Assembly (NCBI GenBank): GCA_017302015.1
Contig: JAFLEE010000007.1
Span: forward strand, 39,907 to 103,906
Direction of reading: 5' to 3'
From: Spirochaetota bacterium
GTDB taxonomy: Bacteria; Spirochaetota; UBA12135; COTS27; JAFLEE01
Length of the DNA stretch: 64,000 bases
Shown here: positions 9,350-16,638 of the stretch, in pieces
Position numbering within the stretch: the stretch's first letter is position 1
Layout of the letters: each line of letters starts with the position of its first letter
The notes under the pieces: model-generated
The model's database searches: none
The model's input: the letters and a program-made list of their open reading frames with translations, nothing else
What the model was told of the DNA's origin: nothing
Made by a program: the position numbers and the translations under genes

Positions 9350-10188
9350 CCGACGAGAGGACGCGTTCCCTTTCCCGGTTCCTCGCGGAGCACCCCTGCC
9401 GCAGCGGGGCGCCCGCCCTGTTCCATTGCGCGGCGGGTTGGTCCTACCCGCCGCGCGTCGCCCCCGATTTCCATCTTTGGCGGGTGCGGCGCGGGGGCGC
9501 CGACTTTTCCATCGCCGGATCTAAACGAAGCGCGGTCCCCGGATCCTGGGTGCTCTTCTGCCCGGGCGACCCCGTGCAAGCGGTTTCCACCGGGCGGGTT
9601 CCGCTTGAGGTCCTCACGCTCCATTTCGCCCCCGATCCCGTCACCGCCTTGGCGCCCGTCCAGTTCCCCCGGATTTTCGCCCTCAAAAACCCGAAGGTCT
9701 CCCGGGATTTCCTGGGCCTCGCCAAGGCCTGGGCCCAAACGGAGCATCCGCGGGAAGAAGCGAACTTACGCCACCAGGCCTTCCTCACGAAATTGCTGGG
9801 CGCGCTCCTCGAGGAGGGCCTCCTTTCGTGGGTCGCCCCCAAGGAATTGGAACCGGGCCTGCGGAAAGTCCAGCGGGCCCTCGCCTACCTGGAGAAGCGT
9901 TTGGAGGCCCGCACGCGCATCGCCGACCTCGCCGAGGCCCTCGGCGTCGAACGGAGCACCGTCACCCATCTCTTTCGGCGCCATTTGGGGATGGCCCCCG
10001 CGGCCTGGCTGCGCCGCAGGCGCCTCCAACGCTCCCGAAGCTTCCTCGAGGCCGGGCTTTCCGTCACTGAGACCGCCCGTCGCTGCGGCTTCCCCGATGC
10101 CTTCACCTATTCGAAGGCCTTCAAGGCCTGTTTCGGGATGGCCCCTCGGGAGGCCCGGCGGCCGAGCGGAATCACGGATACCTATTGA
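9346..10188 (+). CDS. AraC-family transcriptional regulator
   Basis: 280 residues. An N-terminal cupin-like sensing domain (about 20-130) precedes a C-terminal pair of helix-turn-helix motifs (about 180-275). Recognisable blocks are IADLAEALGVERSTVTHLFRR for the first HTH and SVTETARRCGFPDAFTYSKAFK with FGMAPREARR for the second, the AraC/XylS signature. It probably binds a small sugar-like ligand and regulates the divergent PhyH/UroD-like operon; this is inferred from position only. There is no Shine-Dalgarno before the ATG, and a -10-like hexamer ends 6 nt upstream, so the mRNA may be leaderless. Confidence 0.9.
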   Translation: MSDERTRSLSRFLAEHPCRSGAPALFHCAAGWSYPPRVAPDFHLWRVRRGGADFSIAGSKRSAVPGSWVLFCPGDPVQAVSTGRVPLEVLTLHFAPDPVTALAPVQFPRIFALKNPKVSRDFLGLAKAWAQTEHPREEANLRHQAFLTKLLGALLEEGLLSWVAPKELEPGLRKVQRALAYLEKRLEARTRIADLAEALGVERSTVTHLFRRHLGMAPAAWLRRRRLQRSRSFLEAGLSVTETARRCGFPDAFTYSKAFKACFGMAPREARRPSGITDTY

Positions 10189-10333
10189 TCGGAGCGCCGA
10201 GTTCTTACCCCGCGAAGCGAGAAAAGGGGCGGGTGAACCCCACCAAACACTTCCATTTGCCGGAAAGAACCCGCGCATATAGCGGAAAACCCTGATCATC
10301 CCACACGTTAGCCGTAGGCTTCCTCCGGAGCCC

Positions 10334-10362
10334 TTGATCGGGCGCTCCATTAGTTGTATCAT
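10334..10362 (+). promoter_or_regulatory. Promoter upstream of the ferritin-like gene
   Basis: TTGATC at 10334-10339 and TATCAT at 10357-10362 with exactly 17 bp between them. Transcription would begin near 10369, giving a leader of about 80 nt to the ATG at 10449, with an alternative in-frame ATG at 10398. Nothing else is evident in the 260 bp between the AraC gene and this gene. Confidence 0.55.
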
Positions 10363-10448
10363 CGTGCATCGGGTAGCCCTTGGGCCCCGGTAATTCAATG
10401 CGGTGCCTCGCGGGATCCCCCGTGCGCTTGGTTCCGCTTGGCAGCATA

Positions 10449-10895
10449 ATGGAAGAAAACCTCCTCGCGATCTTCGATTTCGCCATCCGGGAAGAAGAGG
10501 GGGCCAAACTCCTCTATACCCACGCGGCGGGCCTCACCGAGGATATGCTGGCCAGCCATCTCCTGAACGAACTCGCCGGTATCGAAGAGGAGCACGCCGA
10601 AAAACTCCGCCATTTCCGCGATGGCCATTCGGCCGATCCGGGCGCCAGCATCGCAGGGCCCGCCTTGAAGCTCGCCGATTACCGGGTGGAAGGCGCCCCC
10701 GGCCCCCACTCCCGCCTGGAGGAGATCCTGAGTTTCGCCGTCCATTCCGAGGACCGATCCTATAAACTGTATAGCGAGCTGGCGGATCGGTTTTCCATCC
10801 CCGAAGGCGCCCAACTCCTTCGTGAACTCGCCGCGGAAGAACTGCAGCACAAGAACCACCTTTCAAGTCTCTACCGCACCGCGTTCGCTAAATAA
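10449..10895 (+). CDS. Ferritin-like (rubrerythrin-type) diiron protein
   Basis: 148 residues forming a four-helix bundle with two halves. Helix 1 (4-28) and helix 2 (36-59, with E-E-E-H in GIEEEHAEKL) resemble helix 3 (91-110) and helix 4 (120-143, with EELQHKNH); E and E-x-x-H pairs are the diiron ligands of the rubrerythrin/ferritin-like superfamily. There is no C-terminal rubredoxin domain. Likely roles are peroxide detoxification or iron handling in the cytoplasm. The start is uncertain: 10449 begins exactly at the helix, while 10398 and 10380 would add residues with no family similarity. It ends 35 bp before a clear intrinsic terminator. Confidence 0.75.
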   Translation: MEENLLAIFDFAIREEEGAKLLYTHAAGLTEDMLASHLLNELAGIEEEHAEKLRHFRDGHSADPGASIAGPALKLADYRVEGAPGPHSRLEEILSFAVHSEDRSYKLYSELADRFSIPEGAQLLRELAAEELQHKNHLSSLYRTAFAK

Positions 10896-10930
10896 CCCTT
10901 CGGAGCCCTGCCCAAGACTTCGACCTCCGT

Positions 10931-10961
10931 GAGCCCCGCCCATCGCGGGGCTCCATTTTTT
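10931..10961 (+). terminator. Rho-independent terminator after the ferritin-like gene
   Basis: GAGCCCCG (10931-10938) and CGGGGCTC (10946-10953) form a perfect 8-bp stem with a 7-nt loop, followed by CA and six T residues ending at 10961. This is the clearest intrinsic terminator in the window. Confidence 0.9.
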
Positions 10962-11060
10962 GGGGAAGTGACCAAGGATTCATCATGGGGTCCATCATGC
11001 CCGGCGACCCGGCAAGGATTCCTGGCGTTATTCGTGCATCGAACGCTCCAGACGCGACTC

Positions 11061-11310
11061 CCATCCCATCGCTCGCCTGATTGCGCCTTCCTGGCGCGGC
11101 GACCGATTGATGGCCTCCTGTCATCCCGTCGGTCGCCTGATTGCGCCTTCCTAGCGCGGCGACCGATTGATGGCCTCCTGTCATCCCGTCGGTCGCCTGA
11201 TTGCGCCTTCCTAGCGCGGCGACCGATTGATGGCCTCCTGTCATCCCGTCGGTCGCCTCATTGCGCCTTCCTGGCGCGGCGACCGATTGATGGCCTCCTG
11301 TCATCCCGTC
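11061..11310. repeat. 60-bp tandem repeat, about four copies, each with a hairpin
   Basis: The sequence repeats with a period of exactly 60 bp from about 11061 to 11310. The two central copies are identical to each other; the outer ones differ at a few bases. Each full unit contains the inverted repeat TCGGTCGCC / GGCGACCGA with an inner GCGC-cttccta-GCGC stem, so it can fold into a two-tier hairpin. Because 60 is divisible by 3, both strands stay open across the array; the minus strand would encode a 20-residue repeat starting MTGGHQSVAA, but no start signal or conserved context supports translation. It sits between a terminator and a strong promoter, and I treat it as a non-coding minisatellite or structured element. 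Confidence 0.9.
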
Positions 11311-11341
11311 AATGGGGCCCCTTCCCGAACCCGGCTTCGAG

Positions 11342-11370
11342 TTGACATCCCCAGCTGCCTGGAGTATAAT
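11342..11370 (+). promoter_or_regulatory. Perfect consensus sigma-70 promoter of the first heparinase-type gene
   Basis: TTGACA at 11342-11347 and TATAAT at 11365-11370, separated by 17 bp: all twelve consensus bases with optimal spacing. Transcription should start near 11377, directly at the palindrome described next, with a leader of about 35 nt carrying GGAG six bases before the ATG at 11412. Confidence 0.9.
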
Positions 11371-11376
11371 TTATAA

Positions 11377-11390
11377 CAACCATTTGGTTG
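11377..11390. promoter_or_regulatory. 14-bp palindrome at the transcription start, candidate repressor operator
   Basis: CAACCA (11377-11382), TT, TGGTTG (11385-11390) is a perfect inverted repeat centred about 14 bp downstream of the -10 hexamer. An operator overlapping +1 of a perfect promoter is the classic arrangement for strong repression released by an inducer. The cognate regulator is unknown. Confidence 0.6.
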
Positions 11391-11411
11391 GATTTACAAA
11401 CGGAGCCCTCC

Positions 11412-14400
11412 ATGAGACGCGCCCTCCTCGGCCTGCTGCTTTTATCCGCTCCAGCGCTCCTGGCGGGGGAGGACGATCCCCTCTTCGACTGGACGCCTTG
11501 GGAAAAATACCGCAAGACCGTCGCGCTGCCCGCCGCCATCCTCAGCCGGGAAGATGTGGCGCGGGCCCGGTCGAATATCGTCCTCGCCCCCTGGGCGGCG
11601 CGCTACCGGGATGTGGCGGAAGCCTCGGCCCAAGGCGATATGGAGCGCCTCACCCCGGCCGTCCTCGCCGCGATGATCCCCGAGGAAACTCCGGGCGATC
11701 CGATGTACACCCCCTGCCCGGCCTGCCGCGACCAGAAAAAGCCCTACGTGCCCCACGGCAAATGGACCTGGAACGATCGCGACCCCGAGCGCCTCGTCTG
11801 CCAATTCTGCGCCACGAGTTTCCCGAACGACGCCTACCCCGAATCCCTCGTCTTCGAGTTGAAGTACGGCCGGGGAAAAATCTCCTATTACGGCGGCGCC
11901 CCCTTCAATATCTTCTTCGGGTTCATGGGCCGGCCCAGTTTCACGGCCAATATCCGCAGCCGCAAGGCGAGCGCCATGGCGGGCCGCGCCTGGCGCACGG
12001 GCGAGGCCTGGGCCCTCACGGGGAAGCCGGAGTACGCCAAGGTCACCCGGGCGATCCTCATGCGCTTCGCCGATGTCTACCCACGTTGGCTCATCCACGA
12101 CGGCTACGGCAATTACGTCGACCAGGACCCCCGCGCGGTCGTGCGCACCATGGACCGCCTCACCGTGGACGAGATCACCGGGGGCTCCGCGGCCCCCGCT
12201 CGCAAACTCACCCCCGGCTGGAACCCGTTCTGGGCCAGCGGGCGGGCCTCGGCCACGGGCATGGAGTCCGGCTTCGTGCGCAACGTCTTGGGGGGCTACG
12301 AACTCACCCGCGATGCGATGGAGGACGGCAAACCGATCTACTCGGAAGCGGACCGCCTGCACATCGAACGCAACCTGCTCCTCGAGAGCACGCTCCTCAT
12401 GGTCGCCGACAAGGCGGTCAATAATAAGAGCGTGGGCAACGCCACCATGGTCTCCCTGGTCGGCATCGCCCTGGGGCACCCCCTCCTCACGCGCTTCGGC
12501 CTGGATAATTTCCTGAAGACCGTGGACGGCTGGTTCCTCCCCGACGGCGCGACGCCCGAATCCTGGTCCTACGGCATGATGGCGATCCAGGGCATCCAGG
12601 GTCTCGGCCAGGCCTTTCGGGGCTATAGCGACCCGCCCGGTTTCCGCGACGGCCAGGGCAAGCGCCTCGACCATTTCGACCTCTACCACGACACGGCGTA
12701 CAAGAAAGTGTGGGAAGCCTTCTTCCTCGGCCTGCGGGGCGACCTCGTCTTCCCCTCGCTCTCCGATTCCTACACCAACCAGCGCCTCGGGAATTTCGTG
12801 GAACTCATGGCCTACAATTATCCCGAGAACGCCCAGTATCTCGCCCTCCTCAAGGAAAGCCTCGGCCCCGACCTGACCAACGGGGGCCTCTTCGCCCTCT
12901 ACGGCCGCCCTCCCGGGCTTGAGAAGAAGCCCTCCCCGCCGCTGCGCTTCCCCGACCACCTCTATCCCTCCTTGAAACTCGGCCAACTCCGGGGCGGCGA
13001 GGACGGGCGGGAGAGCCTCCTCATCTTGGATGCGACCGAGTACGGCAACCACCATCAGATGGAATCCCTCAACCTCTACTATTGGCGCCGGGGGCAGGAG
13101 CTCCTCTCCGACCTCGGCTACCTCTGGGACCTCCCCGCGGAAGTGAAGTACATGGCGGAACGCACCTTCGCCCACCAGACCGTCATGGTCGACGGGGTCG
13201 ACCAGCGCACCAAGGGCCGCGGGGGCGATTTTTCTCTCTTCGCCACGAATCGCAGCGACGTGAAGGTCATGGTCGCTTCCTCGAAAGCCTATGCCCAGGC
13301 CGATGTCTATGAACGCACCGTGGCCAAGATCGTCCCCGCGCCCGGCAAAGAGTACGTGCTCGATTTCTTCCGCGTGCGTGGCGGCAAGAAGCACGAATAT
13401 GTGCTCCACGGGATGAATAACCGGTTCACCCTCGAATCCCCGGCCCGAACCCCCGTTCCCGCGGGAGAAGAGGTGGTGCGTTTTTGCGTGCGCCTGCACT
13501 TAAGCGAGCCCGAATGCGAAATCACGGCGGACCGGGTGTCCATCCTCGAGGAAGGCGGGCGCGAACTCTTCGGAAACCCCTCCGGACAAAAGTTGGACGA
13601 AGCCACGGGCAAGCCCTCCGGCTGGGGCGTCTACGCTGGTGACGGCGGCCTCGAATGGGAAGCGGCCCCCGAGGCGGGCGTGACGCTGCGCTCCAAGAAG
13701 GCGGGGGCCACCGGGATGAACGTCGCGCTTCTCCTGGGGGAAAGCGATGGATATCGGGGAACGCGGGCCCTGGAAGCGGTGCGGGGAAAGACCTACCGGG
13801 TCTCGTTCCGCGTGAAGGGCGACGCGAAGATCGTGAAACCCGCGGTCCTCTATTGGAACGGCGACGCTTCCCAGCAGACGGCCCGCGCCTATACCCCGAT
13901 CAAGGGGCTCTCCGCCATCTCGGCCACGGGGGATTGGAAAACCTACGCGGGCGAGTTCACCCTCTCCGGGGGCGCCCGCCTCGCCGCCGCCGCGCGCAGC
14001 CGGGAAATCGGGGCGTGGAAGATCGTTTGGGACGCCTCCCCCGAGCTCCGGTTCGCGGCCCATTGGTGGAACGAAAGCGGGGAAGAGACCCTCACCGGCG
14101 ACGGCTGGGGCCAGCGCAATATGAACAACTTGGACGCGGGGGCCGTGCTCCCCTATTTCGTGCGGGGCCTCTCGCCGAAGGGGATGACGCGCTTCACCGC
14201 CGCCTTCGAGGCTTTCCCGCCCGGCGCCGCCCACGTGCTGGGCGTGCGCGCCCTCCCGGTCCCCGAATCCGAGACCGAAAACGCCGTCGTCCTCGCCGTC
14301 GCGACCATTGGGGGGACCGATTACGCCGTGTCGCTGCGCCAGGCCCGGCCCGTCATCCTCAGCACCCCCGACGGAAAGATCGGGATGGATGGGCGCTTCG

Positions 14401-14495
14401 CCTGGATCCCCGTGCGCGGCGGGGAAGCCCGCCGCGGCGCGCTCATCGAAGGGCGCTCGCTCACCTGGAACGGGAAGGAATTGCCGAAGGATTAG
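11412..14495 (+). CDS. Secreted heparinase II/III-type polysaccharide lyase, large
   Basis: 1027 residues with a clear signal peptide (1-18, MRRALLGLLLLSAPALLA). Residues 40-480 are an alpha-helical toroid-like region with a four-cysteine site (C102, C105 in CPAC; C130, C133 in CQFC) suggesting bound zinc. Residues about 520-740 resemble the heparinase II/III beta-sandwich, including GNHHQMESLNLYYWRRG and the YMAERTFAHQTVMVDG block. The C-terminal 300 residues are beta-rich, with a CBM4-like module about 720-890. The enzyme should cleave an acidic polysaccharide by beta-elimination outside the cytoplasm; the substrate is unknown. The start at 11412 is set by the signal peptide and the GGAG spacing. 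Confidence 0.75.
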   Translation: MRRALLGLLLLSAPALLAGEDDPLFDWTPWEKYRKTVALPAAILSREDVARARSNIVLAPWAARYRDVAEASAQGDMERLTPAVLAAMIPEETPGDPMYTPCPACRDQKKPYVPHGKWTWNDRDPERLVCQFCATSFPNDAYPESLVFELKYGRGKISYYGGAPFNIFFGFMGRPSFTANIRSRKASAMAGRAWRTGEAWALTGKPEYAKVTRAILMRFADVYPRWLIHDGYGNYVDQDPRAVVRTMDRLTVDEITGGSAAPARKLTPGWNPFWASGRASATGMESGFVRNVLGGYELTRDAMEDGKPIYSEADRLHIERNLLLESTLLMVADKAVNNKSVGNATMVSLVGIALGHPLLTRFGLDNFLKTVDGWFLPDGATPESWSYGMMAIQGIQGLGQAFRGYSDPPGFRDGQGKRLDHFDLYHDTAYKKVWEAFFLGLRGDLVFPSLSDSYTNQRLGNFVELMAYNYPENAQYLALLKESLGPDLTNGGLFALYGRPPGLEKKPSPPLRFPDHLYPSLKLGQLRGGEDGRESLLILDATEYGNHHQMESLNLYYWRRGQELLSDLGYLWDLPAEVKYMAERTFAHQTVMVDGVDQRTKGRGGDFSLFATNRSDVKVMVASSKAYAQADVYERTVAKIVPAPGKEYVLDFFRVRGGKKHEYVLHGMNNRFTLESPARTPVPAGEEVVRFCVRLHLSEPECEITADRVSILEEGGRELFGNPSGQKLDEATGKPSGWGVYAGDGGLEWEAAPEAGVTLRSKKAGATGMNVALLLGESDGYRGTRALEAVRGKTYRVSFRVKGDAKIVKPAVLYWNGDASQQTARAYTPIKGLSAISATGDWKTYAGEFTLSGGARLAAAARSREIGAWKIVWDASPELRFAAHWWNESGEETLTGDGWGQRNMNNLDAGAVLPYFVRGLSPKGMTRFTAAFEAFPPGAAHVLGVRALPVPESETENAVVLAVATIGGTDYAVSLRQARPVILSTPDGKIGMDGRFAWIPVRGGEARRGALIEGRSLTWNGKELPKD

Positions 14496-14511
14496 CCGGA
14501 CGAAAAACCCA

Positions 14512-14550
14512 GTTCGTACGGCTACGAACCGCGCCCGGCGATCCTATTTT
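14512..14550. terminator. Hairpin between convergent lyase and nudC genes
   Basis: GTTCGTA (14512-14518) and TACGAAC (14523-14529) form a perfect 7-bp stem with a 4-nt loop; a T-rich run (14545-14551) follows 17 bases later. Its location in the 61-bp gap between converging genes makes a bidirectional terminator likely, although the T tract is not adjacent to the stem. Confidence 0.4.
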
Positions 14551-14556
14551 TAGAGT

Positions 14557-15378
14557 TCAGTCTTCCGAGGCGAGCCAGGTATCGATGAGGCGGCGCGCGA
14601 TCGTGCCGTGGGAGGGGATGTCGGGGAGCGCGTCGCGGGAAAACCAGGCCGCGTGTTCGATCTCGATGCCATCCACCTTGATCTCGCCCCCCGTGTGCTG
14701 GGCGGTGAAGCCGACCATGAGGGAATTGGGGAAGGGCCAGGGTTGGCTGGCGAGATAGCGGACCTCGTCGACGCGGATCCCCGTCTCCTCTGCCACTTCG
14801 CGCACCACGCACTGTTCCAAAGACTCCCCGGGGTCGACGAAGCCGGCCACCAGACTATAGAGCCCGGGACGGAAATTCTTGTTATGGGCCAGGAGGAGGC
14901 GCTCGCCCTGGACCACCGAGACGATCACCGCGGGGGCTTGGGAGGGATAGGCGACGAGACCGCAGTCCGGACATTTGCGCGCCCGTTCCGTTTCCGAATC
15001 CACCGTGCGGCTCCCGCAATGCCCGCAGAAGCGGGAACGCCCCTCCCAAAACAGGAGTTGCCGGGCGCTGCAGAGGGCCTGCACGGCCTCCGCGGGGAGG
15101 AGGCCCATGAGCGCGCGGGATTCCATCCACTCAAAATCTTGGGCGCGCCATTCGGGGCCGTCCTTCGGGATCTCGAGGGCCCAGAGTTCCCTCTCCCCGA
15201 GCTTGCCGACATGATGGGGCGACGCGCCCGGGGGCAGCAAGGCCTTCACCTCCGACCAAAGGGGAAGGGTCTTGGCGCCGGCGGGGACGCCCATCCAAAC
15301 CTTCGCCTCTTGGAGCGCGAAGACGTTGTCTTCCGGCCCGGGGGCGGCTCGGGGAGCGGAGGCGTAATGGAAAGGCAT
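14557..15378 (-). CDS. nudC: NADH pyrophosphatase / NAD-cap hydrolase NudC
   Basis: 273 residues with the full NudC architecture. There is an N-terminal domain, a four-cysteine zinc ribbon (C118, C121, C136, C139), and the Nudix box beginning at G179 (G-x5-E185-x7-R193-E194-x2-E197-E198). The NudC-specific SQPWPFP motif is at 211-217. The family hydrolyses NAD(H) to NMN(H) and AMP and removes NAD caps from RNA 5' ends. It lies 10 bp downstream of the putative metallopeptidase gene on the same strand, so the two are probably cotranscribed, and converges with the lyase gene. Confidence 0.95.
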   Translation of the reverse strand: MPFHYASAPRAAPGPEDNVFALQEAKVWMGVPAGAKTLPLWSEVKALLPPGASPHHVGKLGERELWALEIPKDGPEWRAQDFEWMESRALMGLLPAEAVQALCSARQLLFWEGRSRFCGHCGSRTVDSETERARKCPDCGLVAYPSQAPAVIVSVVQGERLLLAHNKNFRPGLYSLVAGFVDPGESLEQCVVREVAEETGIRVDEVRYLASQPWPFPNSLMVGFTAQHTGGEIKVDGIEIEHAAWFSRDALPDIPSHGTIARRLIDTWLASED

Positions 15379-15388
15379 GGAGGCCCCG

Positions 15389-16375
15389 CTAGTTGAAGAA
15401 GGCGTCGACGGCCTTGAAGCGCTCGAGGGCCTTGGGGCTCGCCGCGGGCTCGAAAACCTCCACCGTCTTGCCGCCGCGCTCCACGAGGATGCGGTAGGGG
15501 AGGCGAAGACGCTCGGTCATCGCCCGCAGCGTCACGAGTTCGGCCAATTCCTCCGCCCAATTCTGGGAGGCGTAGAGGGAGACGAAGCCGCTATTCGTGA
15601 GGGCGCGGTAGAGGTCCGGCGCCTCGGCCGCGGCGAGTTTCGGGCCCTGGTTGAAGCCGTAGAAAGTCACCCGGTCGCGGCCCGTGTATCTCGCGGGGGC
15701 GATCGGGGTCTCGAGGCCCTCCCAAAGCCCCCGGGAGAACGCCGTCGACTTGGGGATCTCGCGGAGATAGGGCCGGAGGGATTCCTCGACGAAAGGGTTG
15801 ATGCGCCTAACATAATCGACCGCGTGGGTACTTTCGTGGAGGAGGATATAGAGCAGGCCCCGCTCGTTGGTGCCGCAATCCACCCTTACGGTGGTGCCGT
15901 CGTTCCCCTGGCGGAAGCAGGTGCTCTCGCGGTAGGTGAATTGTTCGGAGAGGTTGCGCCCGAGCACCGCGCGGTTGAGGACGATGATGAAGTAGAAATT
16001 GCTGCGGGCATCGAGGACGAAATCGGCCATCCCGCTGCCCTGGAAGCCTTCGATGAAGTACATCCCCAAGAGGCGCTCTTTAAGGACCCGCTGGTTCAGC
16101 GGCGGCAGGCGCGCCAGGGTGCGCTCCACGATCTGGCGTTCTTCGCCGACCGGGAGATACGCCCGGTAGCCCGGGTCCTGGTCGAGGTTGGTCAGGTAAT
16201 CGTAGACAAAGCCCGGCGCAAGGGCGAGGCGCGAAGGGAGGGTCGAGGCGGGATTGAAGGCGTATTTTTCCTTCTTTTTCGCGTCCATCGCCAGGAGTTT
16301 CTCGAGGGTCCCCTCGGGGAATAGGGATCCCGAAAGCAGGGAGAGGACGAAGCATAGCGCGGGAAAGGATTTCAT
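15389..16375 (-). CDS. Putative secreted zinc metallopeptidase-like protein (HESTH)
   Basis: 328 residues with a signal peptide (about 1-20). LLHESTHAVDY contains H180-E-S-T-H184, the HExxH zinc motif, and NWAEELAELVTL about 110 residues later could supply a third ligand as in gluzincins. I recognise no named family. It would act in the periplasm or outside. CAGGAG lies seven bases before the ATG, and a TAGAAT -10-like hexamer lies further upstream on the minus strand. It is divergent from the second lyase gene and leads into nudC. Confidence 0.6.
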   Translation of the reverse strand: MKSFPALCFVLSLLSGSLFPEGTLEKLLAMDAKKKEKYAFNPASTLPSRLALAPGFVYDYLTNLDQDPGYRAYLPVGEERQIVERTLARLPPLNQRVLKERLLGMYFIEGFQGSGMADFVLDARSNFYFIIVLNRAVLGRNLSEQFTYRESTCFRQGNDGTTVRVDCGTNERGLLYILLHESTHAVDYVRRINPFVEESLRPYLREIPKSTAFSRGLWEGLETPIAPARYTGRDRVTFYGFNQGPKLAAAEAPDLYRALTNSGFVSLYASQNWAEELAELVTLRAMTERLRLPYRILVERGGKTVEVFEPAASPKALERFKAVDAFFN

Positions 16376-16546
16376 CCGGGGCTCCTGACGAAGAGAGCCT
16401 GATTCTACCTTGCCGGTCCAAGTCGGGGTCGGCCTCCGGTCCCGAAATGGCAGACGCTGTTGGCGCGTGGTCGAACGCGACCACGGGGAGCCCGCCGAAT
16501 CCCCGATGAACCAAAAAAAGTGTAAAGTGTATTTCCCGGGGCCCCT

Positions 16547-16575
16547 TTGACACCTTGGGTCTTCGGGCCTACCAT
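16547..16575 (+). promoter_or_regulatory. Promoter of the second heparinase-type gene
   Basis: TTGACA at 16547-16552 is a perfect -35; TACCAT at 16570-16575 follows with 17-bp spacing. The leader to the ATG at 16639 would be about 57 nt. It shares the perfect -35 and 17-bp spacing with the 11.3-kb promoter but not the palindrome. Confidence 0.75.
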
Positions 16576-16638
16576 CGGCTACAGGGGGGCCATCGCTCTC
16601 CGCTTATCGCGCCGCCTTCCAAGCACGAGGTTTCTCCC

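Noticed and set aside
10205-10507. Minus-strand ORF of 100 residues between the AraC and ferritin-like genes
   Set aside because: It overlaps the start of a well-supported gene and its promoter, and has no family resemblance or start signal.
10888-11304. Minus-strand frame encoding 20-residue repeats across the tandem array
   Set aside because: The openness follows from a 60-bp period divisible by three; the frame has no ribosome-binding site or flanking domain and runs through the terminator hairpin.
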